DNA of 64,000 nucleotides from Cupriavidus basilensis OR16 (GCF_000243095.1 NZ_AHJE01000040.1:1-64000), one strand, 5' to 3'; positions 40,960 through 50,873 are shown, counted from the stretch's first letter. Notes: generated by a model from the letters alone, not told the origin. A program made the numbers and translations.

Positions 40960-42146
40960 ATGAGCGAAAAAGTGCTGGTTGGCGGCGTAGGCATGATCCC
41001 GTTCAGCAAACCGGGCGCCAGCCCGAGCTATACCGAAATGGGTGCCGACGCCGCGCGCCGCGCGCTGGCCGATGCCGGGATCGACTACCGGATGGTGCAG
41101 CAGGCCTACGTCGGCTACGTGTACGGCGACTCCACCTGCGGCCAGACCGCGCTGTACGAGGTCGGCCTGACCGGCATCCCCATCGTCAACGTCAACAACA
41201 ACTGCTCGACCGGCTCCACCGCGCTCTACCTGGCCCGCCAGGCGGTGGCACTCGGCGATGCCGACTGCGTGCTGGCGCTGGGCTTCGAACAAATGCAGGC
41301 GGGCGCCCTGAAATCCCACTGGGACGACCGCCCTGCCACGCGTGCGCGCTTCCAGCCCGTCATGCGCGAGCTCACCGCGGACGTGTCCGATTTGCCGCAG
41401 GCCCTGCGCACTTTCGGCGGCGCCGGCCGCGAGCACATGCAGAGGTACGGCACCAGGATGGAGACCTTTGCCGCCATCCGCGCCAAGGCCAGCCGCCACG
41501 CCGCCAACAATCCGCTGGCGCTCTTCAAGAACGTCCTCACCACCGAAGACGTAATGAACGACAAGGTGATGTGGCCCGGCGTGATGACGCGCCTGATGGC
41601 CTGCCCGCCGACCTGCGGTGCCGCCGCTGCGCTCATCGTCTCCGAAAAGTTCGCGAAGAGGCACGGCCTGCGCGCGGACGTGCAGATCCTGGCCCAGTCG
41701 ATGACCACCGACCCGGTCGAGTCCTTCGACCCCCCTCGCTGATCAGCTATGCGGGCTTTCACATGGCCAAGGCCGCGGCGGACAAGGTCTACGAGAAAGC
41801 CGGCGTCGATCCCAAGGATATCCGTGTCTGCGAACTGCACGACTGCTTCGCCCACAACGAACTGCTGAGCTACGAAGCGCTCGGCCTGTGCAACATCGGC
41901 GAGGCCGAGAAGTTCGTGATGGATGGCGGCAATACCTACGGCGGCCAGGTCGTGACCAATCCCTCCGGCGGCCTGCTGTCCAAGGGCCATCCGCTCGGCG
42001 CCACCGGCCTGGCCCAGTGCTTTGAATTGACGAACCAGTTGCGCGGCACCGCGGACAAGCGCCAGGTCGAGGGCGTGAATCTCGCCCTGCAGCATAACCT
42101 CGGCCTGGGCGGCGCCTGCGTGGTGACCCTCTACGGCAAGAATTGA
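40960..42146 (+). pseudogene. SCP2-type thiolase with a one-base frameshift, module 1
   Basis: A lipid-transfer-protein/SCP2-type thiolase, closely related to the intact copy at 52439. The catalytic cysteine segment VNNNCSTGS is present. At about 41732 the frame breaks in a run of Cs: TTCGAC is followed by CCCCCT and soon a TGA, while the next frame continues [14 protein letters not shown] and includes [10 protein letters not shown] and GHPLGATG to the stop at 42146. Adding one C restores exactly the length of the intact paralogue across this point. It is therefore either a recent 1-base loss, a phase-variable tract or a sequencing error. The ATG at 40960 has GGAGA upstream. Confidence 0.85.
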
Positions 42147-42213
42147 ATCCAGGACAAGCCGCGTTCGGCAAGTGTGTGGCTATCTATATCTCATCCAGTA
42201 CCAGGAGTCATTC

Positions 42214-43044
42214 ATGAGCAAGACACTTGAAGGCAAGGTTGCCATCGTTACCGGCTCGGGCCGCGGCATTGGCCGCGCCGTGGCTTTCAAGCTCGCCAGC
42301 CAGGGCGCTCGCGTGGTGGTCAACGATCTGGACAAAGCGCCCGCCGACGAAGTCGTGGCGGAGATCCGCGCCGCCGGTGGCGAAGCCGTGGCCTTTGCGG
42401 GCAACATCGTCGCGCCGGATTTCGGCACCCGCATCGTCAAGACCGCGGTGGACGCGTTCGGCAGCCTCGACATCCTCGTCAACAACGCCGGCTACACCTG
42501 GGACAACGTGATCCAGAAGATGTCCGACGAACAATGGGACGCGATTGTCGACTGCCACCTGAAGGCACCGTTCAACCTGCTGCGCGCCGCCCAGCCGGTG
42601 TTGCGCGAACTCAGCAAGGCCGAAGCCGAAGCCGGCAAGGAAGTCTTCCGCAAGGTGGTGAACATCTCGTCGATCTCTGGCACGCAGGGCAACGCAGGCC
42701 AGGTCAACTACTCGGCCGCCAAGGCCGGCGTGATGGGCATGACCAAGTCCCTCGCCAAGGAGTGGGGCCGCATGAAGGTCAACGTGAACTGCGTCGCCTT
42801 CGGTTTTATCCCCACCCGACTGACCGAGGCGACCACCGAAGAAAAGACGGTCAGCATCGAAGGGCGCAATATCAAGGTCGGCGTCAATCCGGACCGCATC
42901 GCGCAGGCCAGCAAGGAAATCGCGTTCGGCCGCCCCGGCACCGCCGAGGAAGCTGCCGGCGCGGTGTATATGTTCTGCATCCCTGAGTCGAACTACGTGA
43001 CCGGTCAGACCCTGATCTGCGGAGGCGGCCGCGGCGGCTTCTAA
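42214..43044 (+). CDS. SDR-family 3-hydroxyacyl-CoA dehydrogenase, module 1
   Basis: A 276-residue short-chain dehydrogenase. The cofactor motif TGSGRGIG is at residues 13-20, NNAG at 90-93, and the catalytic set S153, Y166, K170 is intact. It has an extended loop (EAEAGKEVFRK) before the active-site serine, shared with its paralogue at 50043. It would oxidise a 3-hydroxyacyl-CoA with NAD(P). AGGAG lies eight bases before the ATG at 42214. It follows the dehydrogenase and thiolase genes. Its stop is one base from the stop of the convergent CoA-transferase. Confidence 0.9.
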   Translation: MSKTLEGKVAIVTGSGRGIGRAVAFKLASQGARVVVNDLDKAPADEVVAEIRAAGGEAVAFAGNIVAPDFGTRIVKTAVDAFGSLDILVNNAGYTWDNVIQKMSDEQWDAIVDCHLKAPFNLLRAAQPVLRELSKAEAEAGKEVFRKVVNISSISGTQGNAGQVNYSAAKAGVMGMTKSLAKEWGRMKVNVNCVAFGFIPTRLTEATTEEKTVSIEGRNIKVGVNPDRIAQASKEIAFGRPGTAEEAAGAVYMFCIPESNYVTGQTLICGGGRGGF

Positions 43045-43045
43045 G

Positions 43046-44101
43046 CTACCGGACCGGCAAGGAGCACCAGTTGAACCGTGGCGCAACATGAGGGCGCGCC
43101 TCGGCCGCATCCGCAAGCTGGCCATCACGACGCGCCTGATGAATGCGGTGAGATAAGGCTTCAGTCAGATCGAGGACCGGTGTCACGCAAGTATCGGTGC
43201 CGTCGAAAATGCGCTCCCAATGCTCGCGCGAAGCCATCTTGAACCGCGCGGAGAAGCGGCGCTCCAGCTCGGCCCAGTTGCGGCGCTCGCTTCGCGGCGG
43301 CAGCTCCACCTCCGCGAAGCCCAGCCCGGCAACGAATGCATCGTAGAAGCGTTGTTCGATGGCGCCCACGGCCATGAACTTGCCGTCGGCGGTCTCGTAC
43401 GTCCGATACCAGGGCACACCTCCATCAATGACATTGCCACCGCGTTCGGAATGCCATGCACCCTGTGCCAGCCGGCCGAAGACAGCGCTCAGCGTATGCA
43501 AGCTGCCATCGACCATCGCGGCATCGATGACGCAACCCTGCTGTTTGCGCGACTCGTCCCAACCCGCCGCGAGTATCCCGACCACAAGGTAGAGCGCGCC
43601 CCCGGCCAGATCGCCCAGTACGTTGAGTGGCGGAACAGGGCGTCCGCCGGCTTCGCCAATGGCTGCCAGCGCGCCAGTCATGGCGATGTAGTTGATGTCA
43701 TGTCCGGCCACATTCGCCCATGGCCCGGTTTGTCCCCAACCGGTGAGGCGACCATAGATCAAGCGGTGATTGCGCCGGTGGCACGCCTGCGGCCCAAGGC
43801 CCAGGCGTTCCATCACCCCCGGACGGAAACCCTCGATGAGGACGTCGGCCGATGCCACGAGATCCAGTGCTTCGCCCCTTCCCGCTTCCGTCTTCAGATC
43901 CAACTGAACGGAATCGCGATCCCAGGTCGCAATGTCGCCTGCCGCCGCGACCGGAACCCCGAGGTCGCGCGGGGTTGGCGGCGCGATCCGAAGCACCTCG
44001 GCGCCATGCTGCACCAGCAGCAGCGCGGCAAACGGCACCGCCCCGACGGTCGCGAACTCCACCACGCGCATGCCGGCGAGCGGCCGGTTGGCTGCGCTCA
44101 T
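43046..44101 (-). CDS. CaiB/BaiF-family CoA-transferase or acyl-CoA racemase
   Basis: A 351-residue class III CoA-transferase family protein of the alpha-methylacyl-CoA racemase branch. It has GMRVVEFATVGAVPFAALLL at the start, DVLIEGFRPGVMERLGLGP, and GWGQTGPWANVAGHDINYIAMTGALAAIG, which is typical of racemases. The catalytic-region aspartate falls in CVIDAAMVDGS. The C-terminus is a little shorter than in the paralogue at 48574. It overlaps the upstream dehydrogenase by four bases and is the last gene of its operon. Racemisation of a 2-methylacyl-CoA would fit the neighbouring beta-oxidation genes, but that is inference. Confidence 0.87.
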   Translation of the reverse strand: MSAANRPLAGMRVVEFATVGAVPFAALLLVQHGAEVLRIAPPTPRDLGVPVAAAGDIATWDRDSVQLDLKTEAGRGEALDLVASADVLIEGFRPGVMERLGLGPQACHRRNHRLIYGRLTGWGQTGPWANVAGHDINYIAMTGALAAIGEAGGRPVPPLNVLGDLAGGALYLVVGILAAGWDESRKQQGCVIDAAMVDGSLHTLSAVFGRLAQGAWHSERGGNVIDGGVPWYRTYETADGKFMAVGAIEQRFYDAFVAGLGFAEVELPPRSERRNWAELERRFSARFKMASREHWERIFDGTDTCVTPVLDLTEALSHRIHQARRDGQLADAAEARPHVAPRFNWCSLPVR

Positions 44102-45279
44102 TGCCCGGACTCCGCGATATCGAGCGCACCGGCGCGCGCAGCCATGGTGCGCCGGGCGATATTGAGCTGGTGGATCTGCGTGGTGCCCTCGTACAGGCGG
44201 AACACGCGCACATCCCGAAAAAAGCGCTCGGCCACGGTGCGCGCCATGTAGCCGCTGCCGCCGAAGACCTGCACAGCCCTATCGGCCACGCGTCCCGCCA
44301 TTTCGGAGGCGAACATCTTGCACATCGACGCTTCCATGGTCACGTCACCGCCGTTGTCGCGCTTGCGCGCTGTCTCCAGCACCAGGGCACGCGCCGCATG
44401 CACTTCGGTATTGCTGTCGGCAATCATCTGCTGCACCAACTGATAATCGGCGATGGGATGGCCGAACTGCTCGCGAGTGCCGGCATAACGGACCATCTCG
44501 TCGACAAGCCGAATCGCCGGGCCAATGCACAGGCCAGCCAGGTTGATGCGCTGCTTGTTGAGCGCCTTCATCGCTGTCTTGAAGCCCTGGCCAGGCATCT
44601 CGCCCACGATGGCCGAGGCAGGAACACGGCAGTCCTTGAGGTAGACGTCGCCCACCGGCGAGCCGTGCTGGCCCATCTTGCGCTCGGCGGGCCCGGTACT
44701 CAGCCCCGGTGTATCGCGCTCGATCAGGAAGGCGCTGATGCCGTGCGCGCCCGGCTTGTCGGGATCCGTCCTGGCGAACACCGTGAACAGGTCGGCCAGG
44801 GGCGCATTGGTGATGAAGCACTTCGATCCGTTGAGGACGTAGTGGTCCCCGTCCCGGACGGCTTCCGTACGCAAGGAGGTCGCGTCGGAACCGGATTCCG
44901 TCTCGGTCAGGGCAAAGCAGCCCGTCATCTCACCCGATGCCAGCCGGGGCAAGTACCGTGCTTTCTGGGCCTCGGTGCCATCGGTTACCAGGGACTCGGA
45001 TGCAATGCCGGTATTGCCGCCAAAGCGCGCACGGAACACGGTCGCTGCCTGGGACACTTCGATATTGACGAGCGTCAGTTCCTCGGCGGTGAGACCGGCG
45101 CCGCCATAGGCTTGCGGAATGCTGTGGCCGAACAGGCCCAGCGCGCGCATTTCCTGCACCACGGCCTCGGGAATCGTGTCGCTCTGGTCGATCCCGGCTT
45201 CCAGTGGAATACAGGTTTCAAGCACAAAACGGCGAATGTTCGCCAACAAGGCGTGCAGGCCGGAGGGGTCTGTGATCAT
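44098..45279 (-). CDS. Acyl-CoA dehydrogenase
   Basis: A 393-residue flavoprotein of the acyl-CoA dehydrogenase family, full length. It has CFALTETESGSDATSLRTEAV, YVLNGSKCFITNAP, and the C-terminal QVFGGSGYMARTVAERFFRDVRVFRLYEGTTQI, characteristic of the medium/short-chain branch. It is intact and lies between a Bug receptor and a CoA-transferase, all on the minus strand, overlapping the latter by four bases. The substrate is unknown. Confidence 0.92.
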   Translation of the reverse strand: MITDPSGLHALLANIRRFVLETCIPLEAGIDQSDTIPEAVVQEMRALGLFGHSIPQAYGGAGLTAEELTLVNIEVSQAATVFRARFGGNTGIASESLVTDGTEAQKARYLPRLASGEMTGCFALTETESGSDATSLRTEAVRDGDHYVLNGSKCFITNAPLADLFTVFARTDPDKPGAHGISAFLIERDTPGLSTGPAERKMGQHGSPVGDVYLKDCRVPASAIVGEMPGQGFKTAMKALNKQRINLAGLCIGPAIRLVDEMVRYAGTREQFGHPIADYQLVQQMIADSNTEVHAARALVLETARKRDNGGDVTMEASMCKMFASEMAGRVADRAVQVFGGSGYMARTVAERFFRDVRVFRLYEGTTQIHQLNIARRTMAARAGALDIAESGQ

Positions 45280-45303
45280 GGGGTGTGGACCTCTGGTGAA
45301 AGG

Positions 45304-46305
45304 TTATTGCGCGGTGATGCCGGATGCCTTGAGCACCTTGGCCCATTTGCGCGACTCGCCGCCAACGTACTGGTCGAACGCGGATGCCGTCTGCGCAGAC
45401 ACGTCCATGCCAAGCTCCGCAAGGTGGCCAGCGGCATCGGGCGAGGCGACGGCCTGTGCCACGGCATCGGCCAGCTTCCGTACGACGGCATCCGGCGTCT
45501 TGCGCGGTGCTACGAGGCCAAACCATGCGCCGGCCTCGTAGCCGGGCAAGCCCGCCGCCTCCGCCACCGTGGGCACATCAGGCAGCCCGGGATAGCGCCT
45601 GGACGAAGTCACGGCGAGCGCTCGCAGCTTGCCGGCCTTGACGTGGGACTGGGCGATCGCGACCGTAATGGCCATCATCGAGACGCGTCCGCCCAGCAAG
45701 TCGTTCAACGCTTCGGGCTGCCCCTTATAGGGGACATGGGTAATTTGAACCCCGGCGCTTTGCGCCAGCAGCGCGGCTGCCAGGTGATTGGAGGTGCCGA
45801 TGCCAGCGCTGGCGTATGTCAGGGCATCGGGGTGCGCCCGGGCCTCGTCGAGCAGGCTCTTCAGCGTCATCAGCCGGGACGATGCCGGCACGGCGATGAC
45901 GTTGGGAATCATGCCGAACCCGCCGATCGCCCGAAAGTCGCGTTCCGCGTTCCACGTGATGCTGGCGTTCAGCAACGGCCCCACCGCGTGGCTTGGACTG
46001 ACGGCGAGCAAGGTGTAGCCGTCCGGCGCCGCCTTGGCCGCGGTGTCCGTGCCGATCGCGCCGCCCGCGCCTGCCTTGTTCTCGACGATGACGGCCTGGC
46101 CCAGGGAGTCCGCCATTTTCTGCGCGACGATCCGCGCTACCGAATCGACCACGCCGCCGGCCGAGAACGGCACGATGATCCGGATCGGACGAGCCGGATA
46201 GCGCGCCGCGTCCGCCGCCGTGGCGGCCATCGGCATGATGCTTGCCAGCATTGCGCAGGCGAGCAGGCCGCGTTTCAGGCGGGCAGGATTGTTCGTTCCA
46301 TTCAT
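45304..46305 (-). CDS. Bug/TctC-family periplasmic substrate-binding protein
   Basis: A 333-residue receptor with a signal peptide (LKRGLLACAMLASIMPMAATAADA). Family hallmarks are RPIRIIVPFSAGGVVD, IVENKAGAGGAIG, ITHVPYKGQPEAL and DVPTVAEAAGLPGYE. It binds a carboxylate in the periplasm. CGGAGACGAC precedes the ATG at 46305. It heads a three-gene minus-strand operon with a dehydrogenase and a CoA-transferase, so its ligand may be the acid those enzymes degrade. No permease genes adjoin it. Confidence 0.93.
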   Translation of the reverse strand: MNGTNNPARLKRGLLACAMLASIMPMAATAADAARYPARPIRIIVPFSAGGVVDSVARIVAQKMADSLGQAVIVENKAGAGGAIGTDTAAKAAPDGYTLLAVSPSHAVGPLLNASITWNAERDFRAIGGFGMIPNVIAVPASSRLMTLKSLLDEARAHPDALTYASAGIGTSNHLAAALLAQSAGVQITHVPYKGQPEALNDLLGGRVSMMAITVAIAQSHVKAGKLRALAVTSSRRYPGLPDVPTVAEAAGLPGYEAGAWFGLVAPRKTPDAVVRKLADAVAQAVASPDAAGHLAELGMDVSAQTASAFDQYVGGESRKWAKVLKASGITAQ

Positions 46306-46366
46306 TGTCGTCTCCGTCAGGAAGGTTTCTGCGGCCTCTGCGTGCCGTCTATCGGGTGGTGGCGCC

Positions 46367-47200
46367 CTACCGCATCAAGCCAAGCTCGATCTGCCGCACG
46401 GCCTCCAGCAATTTCGGGGCGACATCTCGCTCCAGGAATCCGTCTTTGTCCCGCAACGCCGCTACCGTGCAGTTCAGTGCAAACGGCTCCTGCTGCGCGT
46501 TCTGCCGGACCGGCGCGGCAATTGCATGGATCTCCGGCCGCCACTCGCCGCGGCTGACGCAAAAGCCGCGCGCGTTGAAATGCTGCTGGTCCCGCGTCCA
46601 CATCGGCTTCTCCAGCTTGAACCGTTCGGGATCGTCCACGCGCAGGCGGTTCAGGACCGCGGTACGTTCCTCCGCACTGCTGCCCAATAGCAGCGCGCGC
46701 CCGATTGAGCTGGACAGTACCGGGCGTGTACTGCCGATATCCGGCTGATACACGTTGGTGGGGTCCAGCCGGCAACTGTCCACATACACCACGGCAAGCC
46801 GGTCCCGCATGCCGAGATTCACGGTGCAGCCGGTTTCGCGGGCGATGGCCTCCATATACGGCCTGGCGACCTGCCGGATGGCCAGCCCGGCGAGCATCGG
46901 ATACGCCAGCGCCAGTACCCCCGCGCCCAGGCGGTACTTCTGCGTGCCAGGGACCCGGCTCAGAAAGCCCAGCAAACACAGCGTGTAGGTCAACCGCGAG
47001 ACCGTGGCCTTCGGCAGTCCGGTGCTGACCACAAGGTCCTGGTTGCCCAGGATCGGCCGAACTGGCGTGAATGCCCGCAGGACCTCCACGCCGCGCGCCA
47101 GGTTGGTCGCGAACTGTCGGTCGCTGGAGAGTTCCTCTGTGCAAGCGAGGCCGGAAATCAGGGTCTGTTCCATGGCAGGTGTGCTCTTGATGGGTTCCAT
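46367..47200 (-). CDS. IclR-family transcriptional regulator
   Basis: A 277-residue regulator with an N-terminal winged helix (VEVLRAFTPVRPILGN, STGLPKATVSRLTYTLCLLGFL) and a C-terminal IclR effector domain containing VYVDSCR, SSIGRALLLG and IAAPVRQNA. It lies just upstream of the Bug receptor operon on the same strand and divergent from a CoA-transferase pseudogene. A near-perfect 9-bp palindrome lies between them. It is the likely regulator of one or both. The ATG at 47173 is an alternative start. Confidence 0.92.
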   Translation of the reverse strand: MEPIKSTPAMEQTLISGLACTEELSSDRQFATNLARGVEVLRAFTPVRPILGNQDLVVSTGLPKATVSRLTYTLCLLGFLSRVPGTQKYRLGAGVLALAYPMLAGLAIRQVARPYMEAIARETGCTVNLGMRDRLAVVYVDSCRLDPTNVYQPDIGSTRPVLSSSIGRALLLGSSAEERTAVLNRLRVDDPERFKLEKPMWTRDQQHFNARGFCVSRGEWRPEIHAIAAPVRQNAQQEPFALNCTVAALRDKDGFLERDVAPKLLEAVRQIELGLMR

Positions 47201-47240
47201 CGTGGTATCCGTGGGGTAGCCAAGTCAATGATGGATCAAA

Positions 47241-47263
47241 ACGGTTTCGCTGTGCGGAACCGT
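47241..47263. promoter_or_regulatory. IclR-type operator palindrome
   Basis: ACGGTTTCG (47241-47249) and CGGAACCGT (47255-47263) are 9-bp arms with one mismatch and a 5-base spacer. The core GGTTYCG-N5-CGGAACC resembles known IclR-type operators. The site lies in the divergent gap between the IclR gene and the CoA-transferase pseudogene. Confidence 0.55.
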
Positions 47264-47330
47264 CCTTGCATGCCTAATCCGCTTGGTCCACGCTGGTCCT
47301 GCCCGACTTCAAGAGACCCGGTAACCCGAC

Positions 47331-48507
47331 ATGAAACACACTGACTCCGCCGCCGCCCGGCAGATCCCGCAGGCCTCGCAGGCAGGCCCGCTAAGCGGCG
47401 TGCGCATCCTTGACATGGCCACCGTCGTGGCGGGTCCTTTCGCCGCCACCCTGTGCGGCGACATGGGCGCGGAAGTGGTCAAGCTGGAACTGCCGGACGG
47501 CAGTGACCCCCTGCGCGGGCTGGCCCCGGTCAAAGGCGACCTTTCTCTCTACTGGAAAGTGACCAACCGCGGGAAAAAAGGCATCTCCCTCGACGTCAGA
47601 ACCCCGCAAGGCCGAGATCTCTTCCTGCGCCTGCTGCCGCAATTCGACGTGCTGGTCGAGAACTTCCGTACGGGGACGCTGGACCGATGGGGACTGGATA
47701 TCGCCACCTTGCACGCAGCCAACCCGCGCCTGACGGTGATGCGCCTGACCGGTTTCGGGCAACCTGTGCGGCGAACGGCGCGGCAGCCCAATGCACATGA
47801 ACTACCCGGTCGGCGACATGGTGGCCGGACTATTCGGCGCGTTCTCCATTGCGACCGCGATCGCCGACAAGCGCAGGGCCCCGGACACGCCGGGCCGGGA
47901 GATCGATCTCTCGGCCACCGAGGCGCTGCTGCGTGTCCTGGAGCCGCTTGCAGTGGAATACGAGCAACTGGGACAAGTGCGCGAGCGCGCCGGCAACCGT
48001 GCCACCTATACTGCGCCGTCGAATATGTACCGCACCGCCGACAACGTGTGGGTGTCGCTGGTGGCCTCGTCGGATGCCACGTTCCTGCGTCTCGTCGAAG
48101 CGATGGGGCATCCGGAACTGGCGGAAGCGGACGCGTACAGGCGCAATCCCGACCGGATCCGGAATATCGAGCCGCTGGACGGAATGATCGGCGCGTGGTT
48201 TGCCGCGCAATCCTATGAAGACGTAGCTACGGCGCTGCGAGCCCGGGAAGTACCGTTCAGCAAGGTCTTCAGCATCGCCGATGTGGTCAACGATCCCCAC
48301 CTGCGTGCCCGTGAGGCGATTGTCCGCCTGGAGGACCGCGACCTTGGCACGATACCCGCGCCTTGCGTGGTGCCACGATTCTCCGGGTACGCGCCTCGGC
48401 CGCCTCGCAGCGGCCCCGCTACCGGTGAGGACAACGAGGCGATCTACGGCGAGCTGGGCATCACGGGGGCGCAACTGGAAGCGCTGAAGGCGGCCAGGAT
48501 CATCTGA
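47331..48507 (+). pseudogene. CaiB/BaiF CoA-transferase with internal deletion
   Basis: A class III CoA-transferase in two frames. The first part runs from VRILDMATVVAGPFAATLCG to RLTGFGQ. At about 47761 it continues in another frame as NLCGERRGSPMHMNYPVGDMVAGLFGAF and on to the normal C-terminus at 48507. Compared with the intact enzyme at 2971, about 22 codons around the PYAXRPAYD-like segment are missing along with the frame. The rest is well conserved and has no other stop. It is divergent from the IclR gene with a palindromic operator between them, so it was probably regulated by it. Confidence 0.83.
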
Positions 48508-48573
48508 TACGCCATTCCGGGCGCTCTCCTGAAAGCCGGAGAGCGCCAACCTCAACGGTTTTCCGGCAACGCC

Positions 48574-49674
48574 CTACGCGCGCCACACCTTCCCCGGCTC
48601 GGCGCTGTTCAATGCCGCCTGGATCTCCTCACTCTGCTCCCCCCGTCGCGGGATCGGCCCCGGCGTACGTACCTGGCCATCGAAACGCGGCGCCGGCGAT
48701 GACTGCAGCAAGCCTTCACGCTCGAAGTAAATGCCACGCGCCACATTGTGCGGATGTTGCGCCGCCTCCTGCGGGCTAAGGACCGGACCGAAACAAACAT
48801 CGGTGTTCTCCATCTGCGCGCACCATTCGTCGCGCGTCTTGCTGCCGAACACCTCGGTGAAGTGCCGGTGCAGTTCCGGCCAGCGCTTACGGTCCCATTG
48901 CTGGGTAAAGCGCGCATCGTCCTTGAGCCCAAGCCTTTCCAGCAACAACGCATAGAACTGCGGCTCCAGCGAGCCCAGCGTGACAAAGCCACCGTCCGCG
49001 CAGCGGTAGGTGCCGTAGAAGTGCGAGCTGTCGTGAACGTTCTCCCCGCGCGCGCCGGTCACCAGCCCCTTGGTGCGGGTAGCGAGCAGCAGTTGCAGCA
49101 TATGCGCCGATCCATCGACGATCGCGGCGTCCACTACGCTACCCTTGCCCGTCTCGCGGGCCTTCAGGATGCCAGATAGCAAACCGACGGCAAGGTAGAG
49201 CGCGCCGCCACCCACGTCGCCAATCACGGTGATGGCGGACGACGGCGGCTCTTTCGGCGTGCCATTGTAATAGAGCGCACCCGACAGCGAAATGTAGTTG
49301 TTGTCATGGCCGGCAGCCTGGGCCATCGGCCCGTCCTGGCCCCAACCCGTCATGCGCCCGTAGACGAGCTTCGGGTTGCGCGCCAGGCAAACGTCCGGCC
49401 CCAGGCCGAGGCGCTCCATCACGCCGGGGCGCATGCCTTCGATCAAGGCGTCGGCCCCCTCGATCAAGCGCAGCACCGTTTCACGGCCTTCCGGCGTCTT
49501 GAGGTTCGCCACCACCGAGCGCTTGCCACGATTGAGCAGGCTCGGACCGGCCCAGCCGGCGGCTTCCTCGCGCTCTACCGCGATCACGTCGGCCCCCAGG
49601 TCGGCCAGATGCATGGCGCAAAACGGCCCGGGACCAATTCCGCAAATCTCCACAATCCTGATACCTGACAACAT
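48574..49674 (-). CDS. CaiB/BaiF-family CoA-transferase or acyl-CoA racemase
   Basis: A 366-residue class III CoA-transferase of the racemase branch, intact. Features are GIRIVEICGIGPGPFCAMHLADLG, ADALIEGMRPGVMERLGLGP, GWGQDGPMAQAAGHDNNYISLSGAL and SVVDAAIVDGSAHML. The ATG at 49674 is chosen because AGAGGAG lies six bases upstream; a start 24 bases earlier would overlap that site. It is divergent from the module 2 SDR gene at 50043. It is closely related to the enzyme at 43046, and either may epimerise a 2-methyl branch or transfer CoA. Confidence 0.9.
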   Translation of the reverse strand: MLSGIRIVEICGIGPGPFCAMHLADLGADVIAVEREEAAGWAGPSLLNRGKRSVVANLKTPEGRETVLRLIEGADALIEGMRPGVMERLGLGPDVCLARNPKLVYGRMTGWGQDGPMAQAAGHDNNYISLSGALYYNGTPKEPPSSAITVIGDVGGGALYLAVGLLSGILKARETGKGSVVDAAIVDGSAHMLQLLLATRTKGLVTGARGENVHDSSHFYGTYRCADGGFVTLGSLEPQFYALLLERLGLKDDARFTQQWDRKRWPELHRHFTEVFGSKTRDEWCAQMENTDVCFGPVLSPQEAAQHPHNVARGIYFEREGLLQSSPAPRFDGQVRTPGPIPRRGEQSEEIQAALNSAEPGKVWRA

Positions 49675-50042
49675 CGCGTCTCCTCTTGGTTGATTCATTC
49701 AGGCGGGTAGTCCGTCACGACACCAGCACGACACACAGGCTACTACGGCACGGCGCTCCTGACCCCACCCGCATTGAGGAGGGTCATCGGGGACGGAAAC
49801 ACCAAGCCTCGCCAAGCGCACCCCGGAGATTGCGCTTGCAGGCCTGCGCTGCGGGATTCACCCGCCCCCCCCAATTCGAGAGGGTTGCGAAGCCGGTCAG
49901 GCCGCTACGCTGAGATCTGTCCGCGCTGCACACCGGCATGGCAACAGCGTACAAGGCGGCCGGATGGCTCTGGAGGACCAAAGAGACACCGCCGGCCCAT
50001 CGCGACGCCCTATCAATCAAGCAAAAACCGGAAACTGAAACA
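49675..50042. other. Divergent non-coding gap upstream of module 2
   Basis: A 368-base gap between a CoA-transferase and an SDR gene, presumably with promoters for both. GCAGGCCTGC at 49838-49847 is a perfect 10-bp palindrome. No other clear operator or promoter is seen, and the short frames across it have no homology. Confidence 0.5.
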
Positions 50043-50873
50043 ATGAAGAAGCTCAATGGCAAGGTTGCCCTGGTAACAGGTTCGGGACGCGGCATCGGCC
50101 GCGGCGTAGCGCTGAAGCTCGCCGCCGACGGCGCGCGCGTGGTGGTCAATGACCTGGACGCCGAACCGGCGCACGCGGTGGTTGAAGAGATCCGCAAGCT
50201 CGGCGGCGAGGCGGTGGCCTGCGTCGGCAGCGTCACGGCATCCGACTTCGCCGAGCGCTTCGTCAAGACCGCGGTGGAGAACTACAAGGGCATCGACATC
50301 ATCGTCAACAATGCCGGCTACACCTGGGACAACGTGGTGCAGAAGATGAGCGACGAGCAGTGGTACGCCATCATGGACTGCCACCTGACCGCGCCGTTCC
50401 GCATCCTGCGCGCCGCTTACCCGGTGATCAGTGCGGCCGCCAAGGCCGAGGCAGCCGAGGGCAAGGAAGTGTTTCGCAAGATCGTCAATATCTCCTCGGG
50501 CGCTGCCGGCGGCAACCCCGGGCAGATCAACTATTCGTCGGCCAAGGCCGGCATCCTGGGCATGACCAAGACCATCGCCAAGGAGTGGGGCCGCCTGAAG
50601 GTCAACGTCAATGCCGTGGCCTTCGGCCTGATCGAAACGCGCCTGACCGAAGCGCTGGCCGGCAGCGAGAGCAAGACGGTGAACATCGAGGGCCGCGAGA
50701 TCAAGGTCGGCGTGCAGAAGGCCATGCTCGACGGCGCCGCCACGCGGATCCCGCTGGGCCGTGCTGGCACGGTCGAGGAAGCGGCCGGTGCCGTTTACCT
50801 GTTCTGCACCCCCGAGTCCAACTATGTCTCCGGCCAGGTACTGATCTGCGGTGGCGGCAACGGCGCGGTCTGA
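50043..50873 (+). CDS. SDR-family 3-hydroxyacyl-CoA dehydrogenase, module 2
   Basis: A 276-residue short-chain dehydrogenase, the same length as its paralogue at 42214 and very similar throughout. The cofactor motif TGSGRGIG is at residues 12-19, and the catalytic set S152, Y164, K168 is present. The first half of the substrate loop also has the insertion AEAAEGKEVFRK. The ribosome-binding site is weak. It starts the second module, followed by a small protein, an acyl-CoA dehydrogenase, a thiolase and two MaoC-like genes in the same direction. Confidence 0.9.
   Translation: MKKLNGKVALVTGSGRGIGRGVALKLAADGARVVVNDLDAEPAHAVVEEIRKLGGEAVACVGSVTASDFAERFVKTAVENYKGIDIIVNNAGYTWDNVVQKMSDEQWYAIMDCHLTAPFRILRAAYPVISAAAKAEAAEGKEVFRKIVNISSGAAGGNPGQINYSSAKAGILGMTKTIAKEWGRLKVNVNAVAFGLIETRLTEALAGSESKTVNIEGREIKVGVQKAMLDGAATRIPLGRAGTVEEAAGAVYLFCTPESNYVSGQVLICGGGNGAV

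Noticed and set aside
43852-46557. A 901-codon open frame on the plus strand
   Set aside because: It is antisense to intact CoA-transferase, dehydrogenase and Bug receptor genes, so it is a shadow frame.
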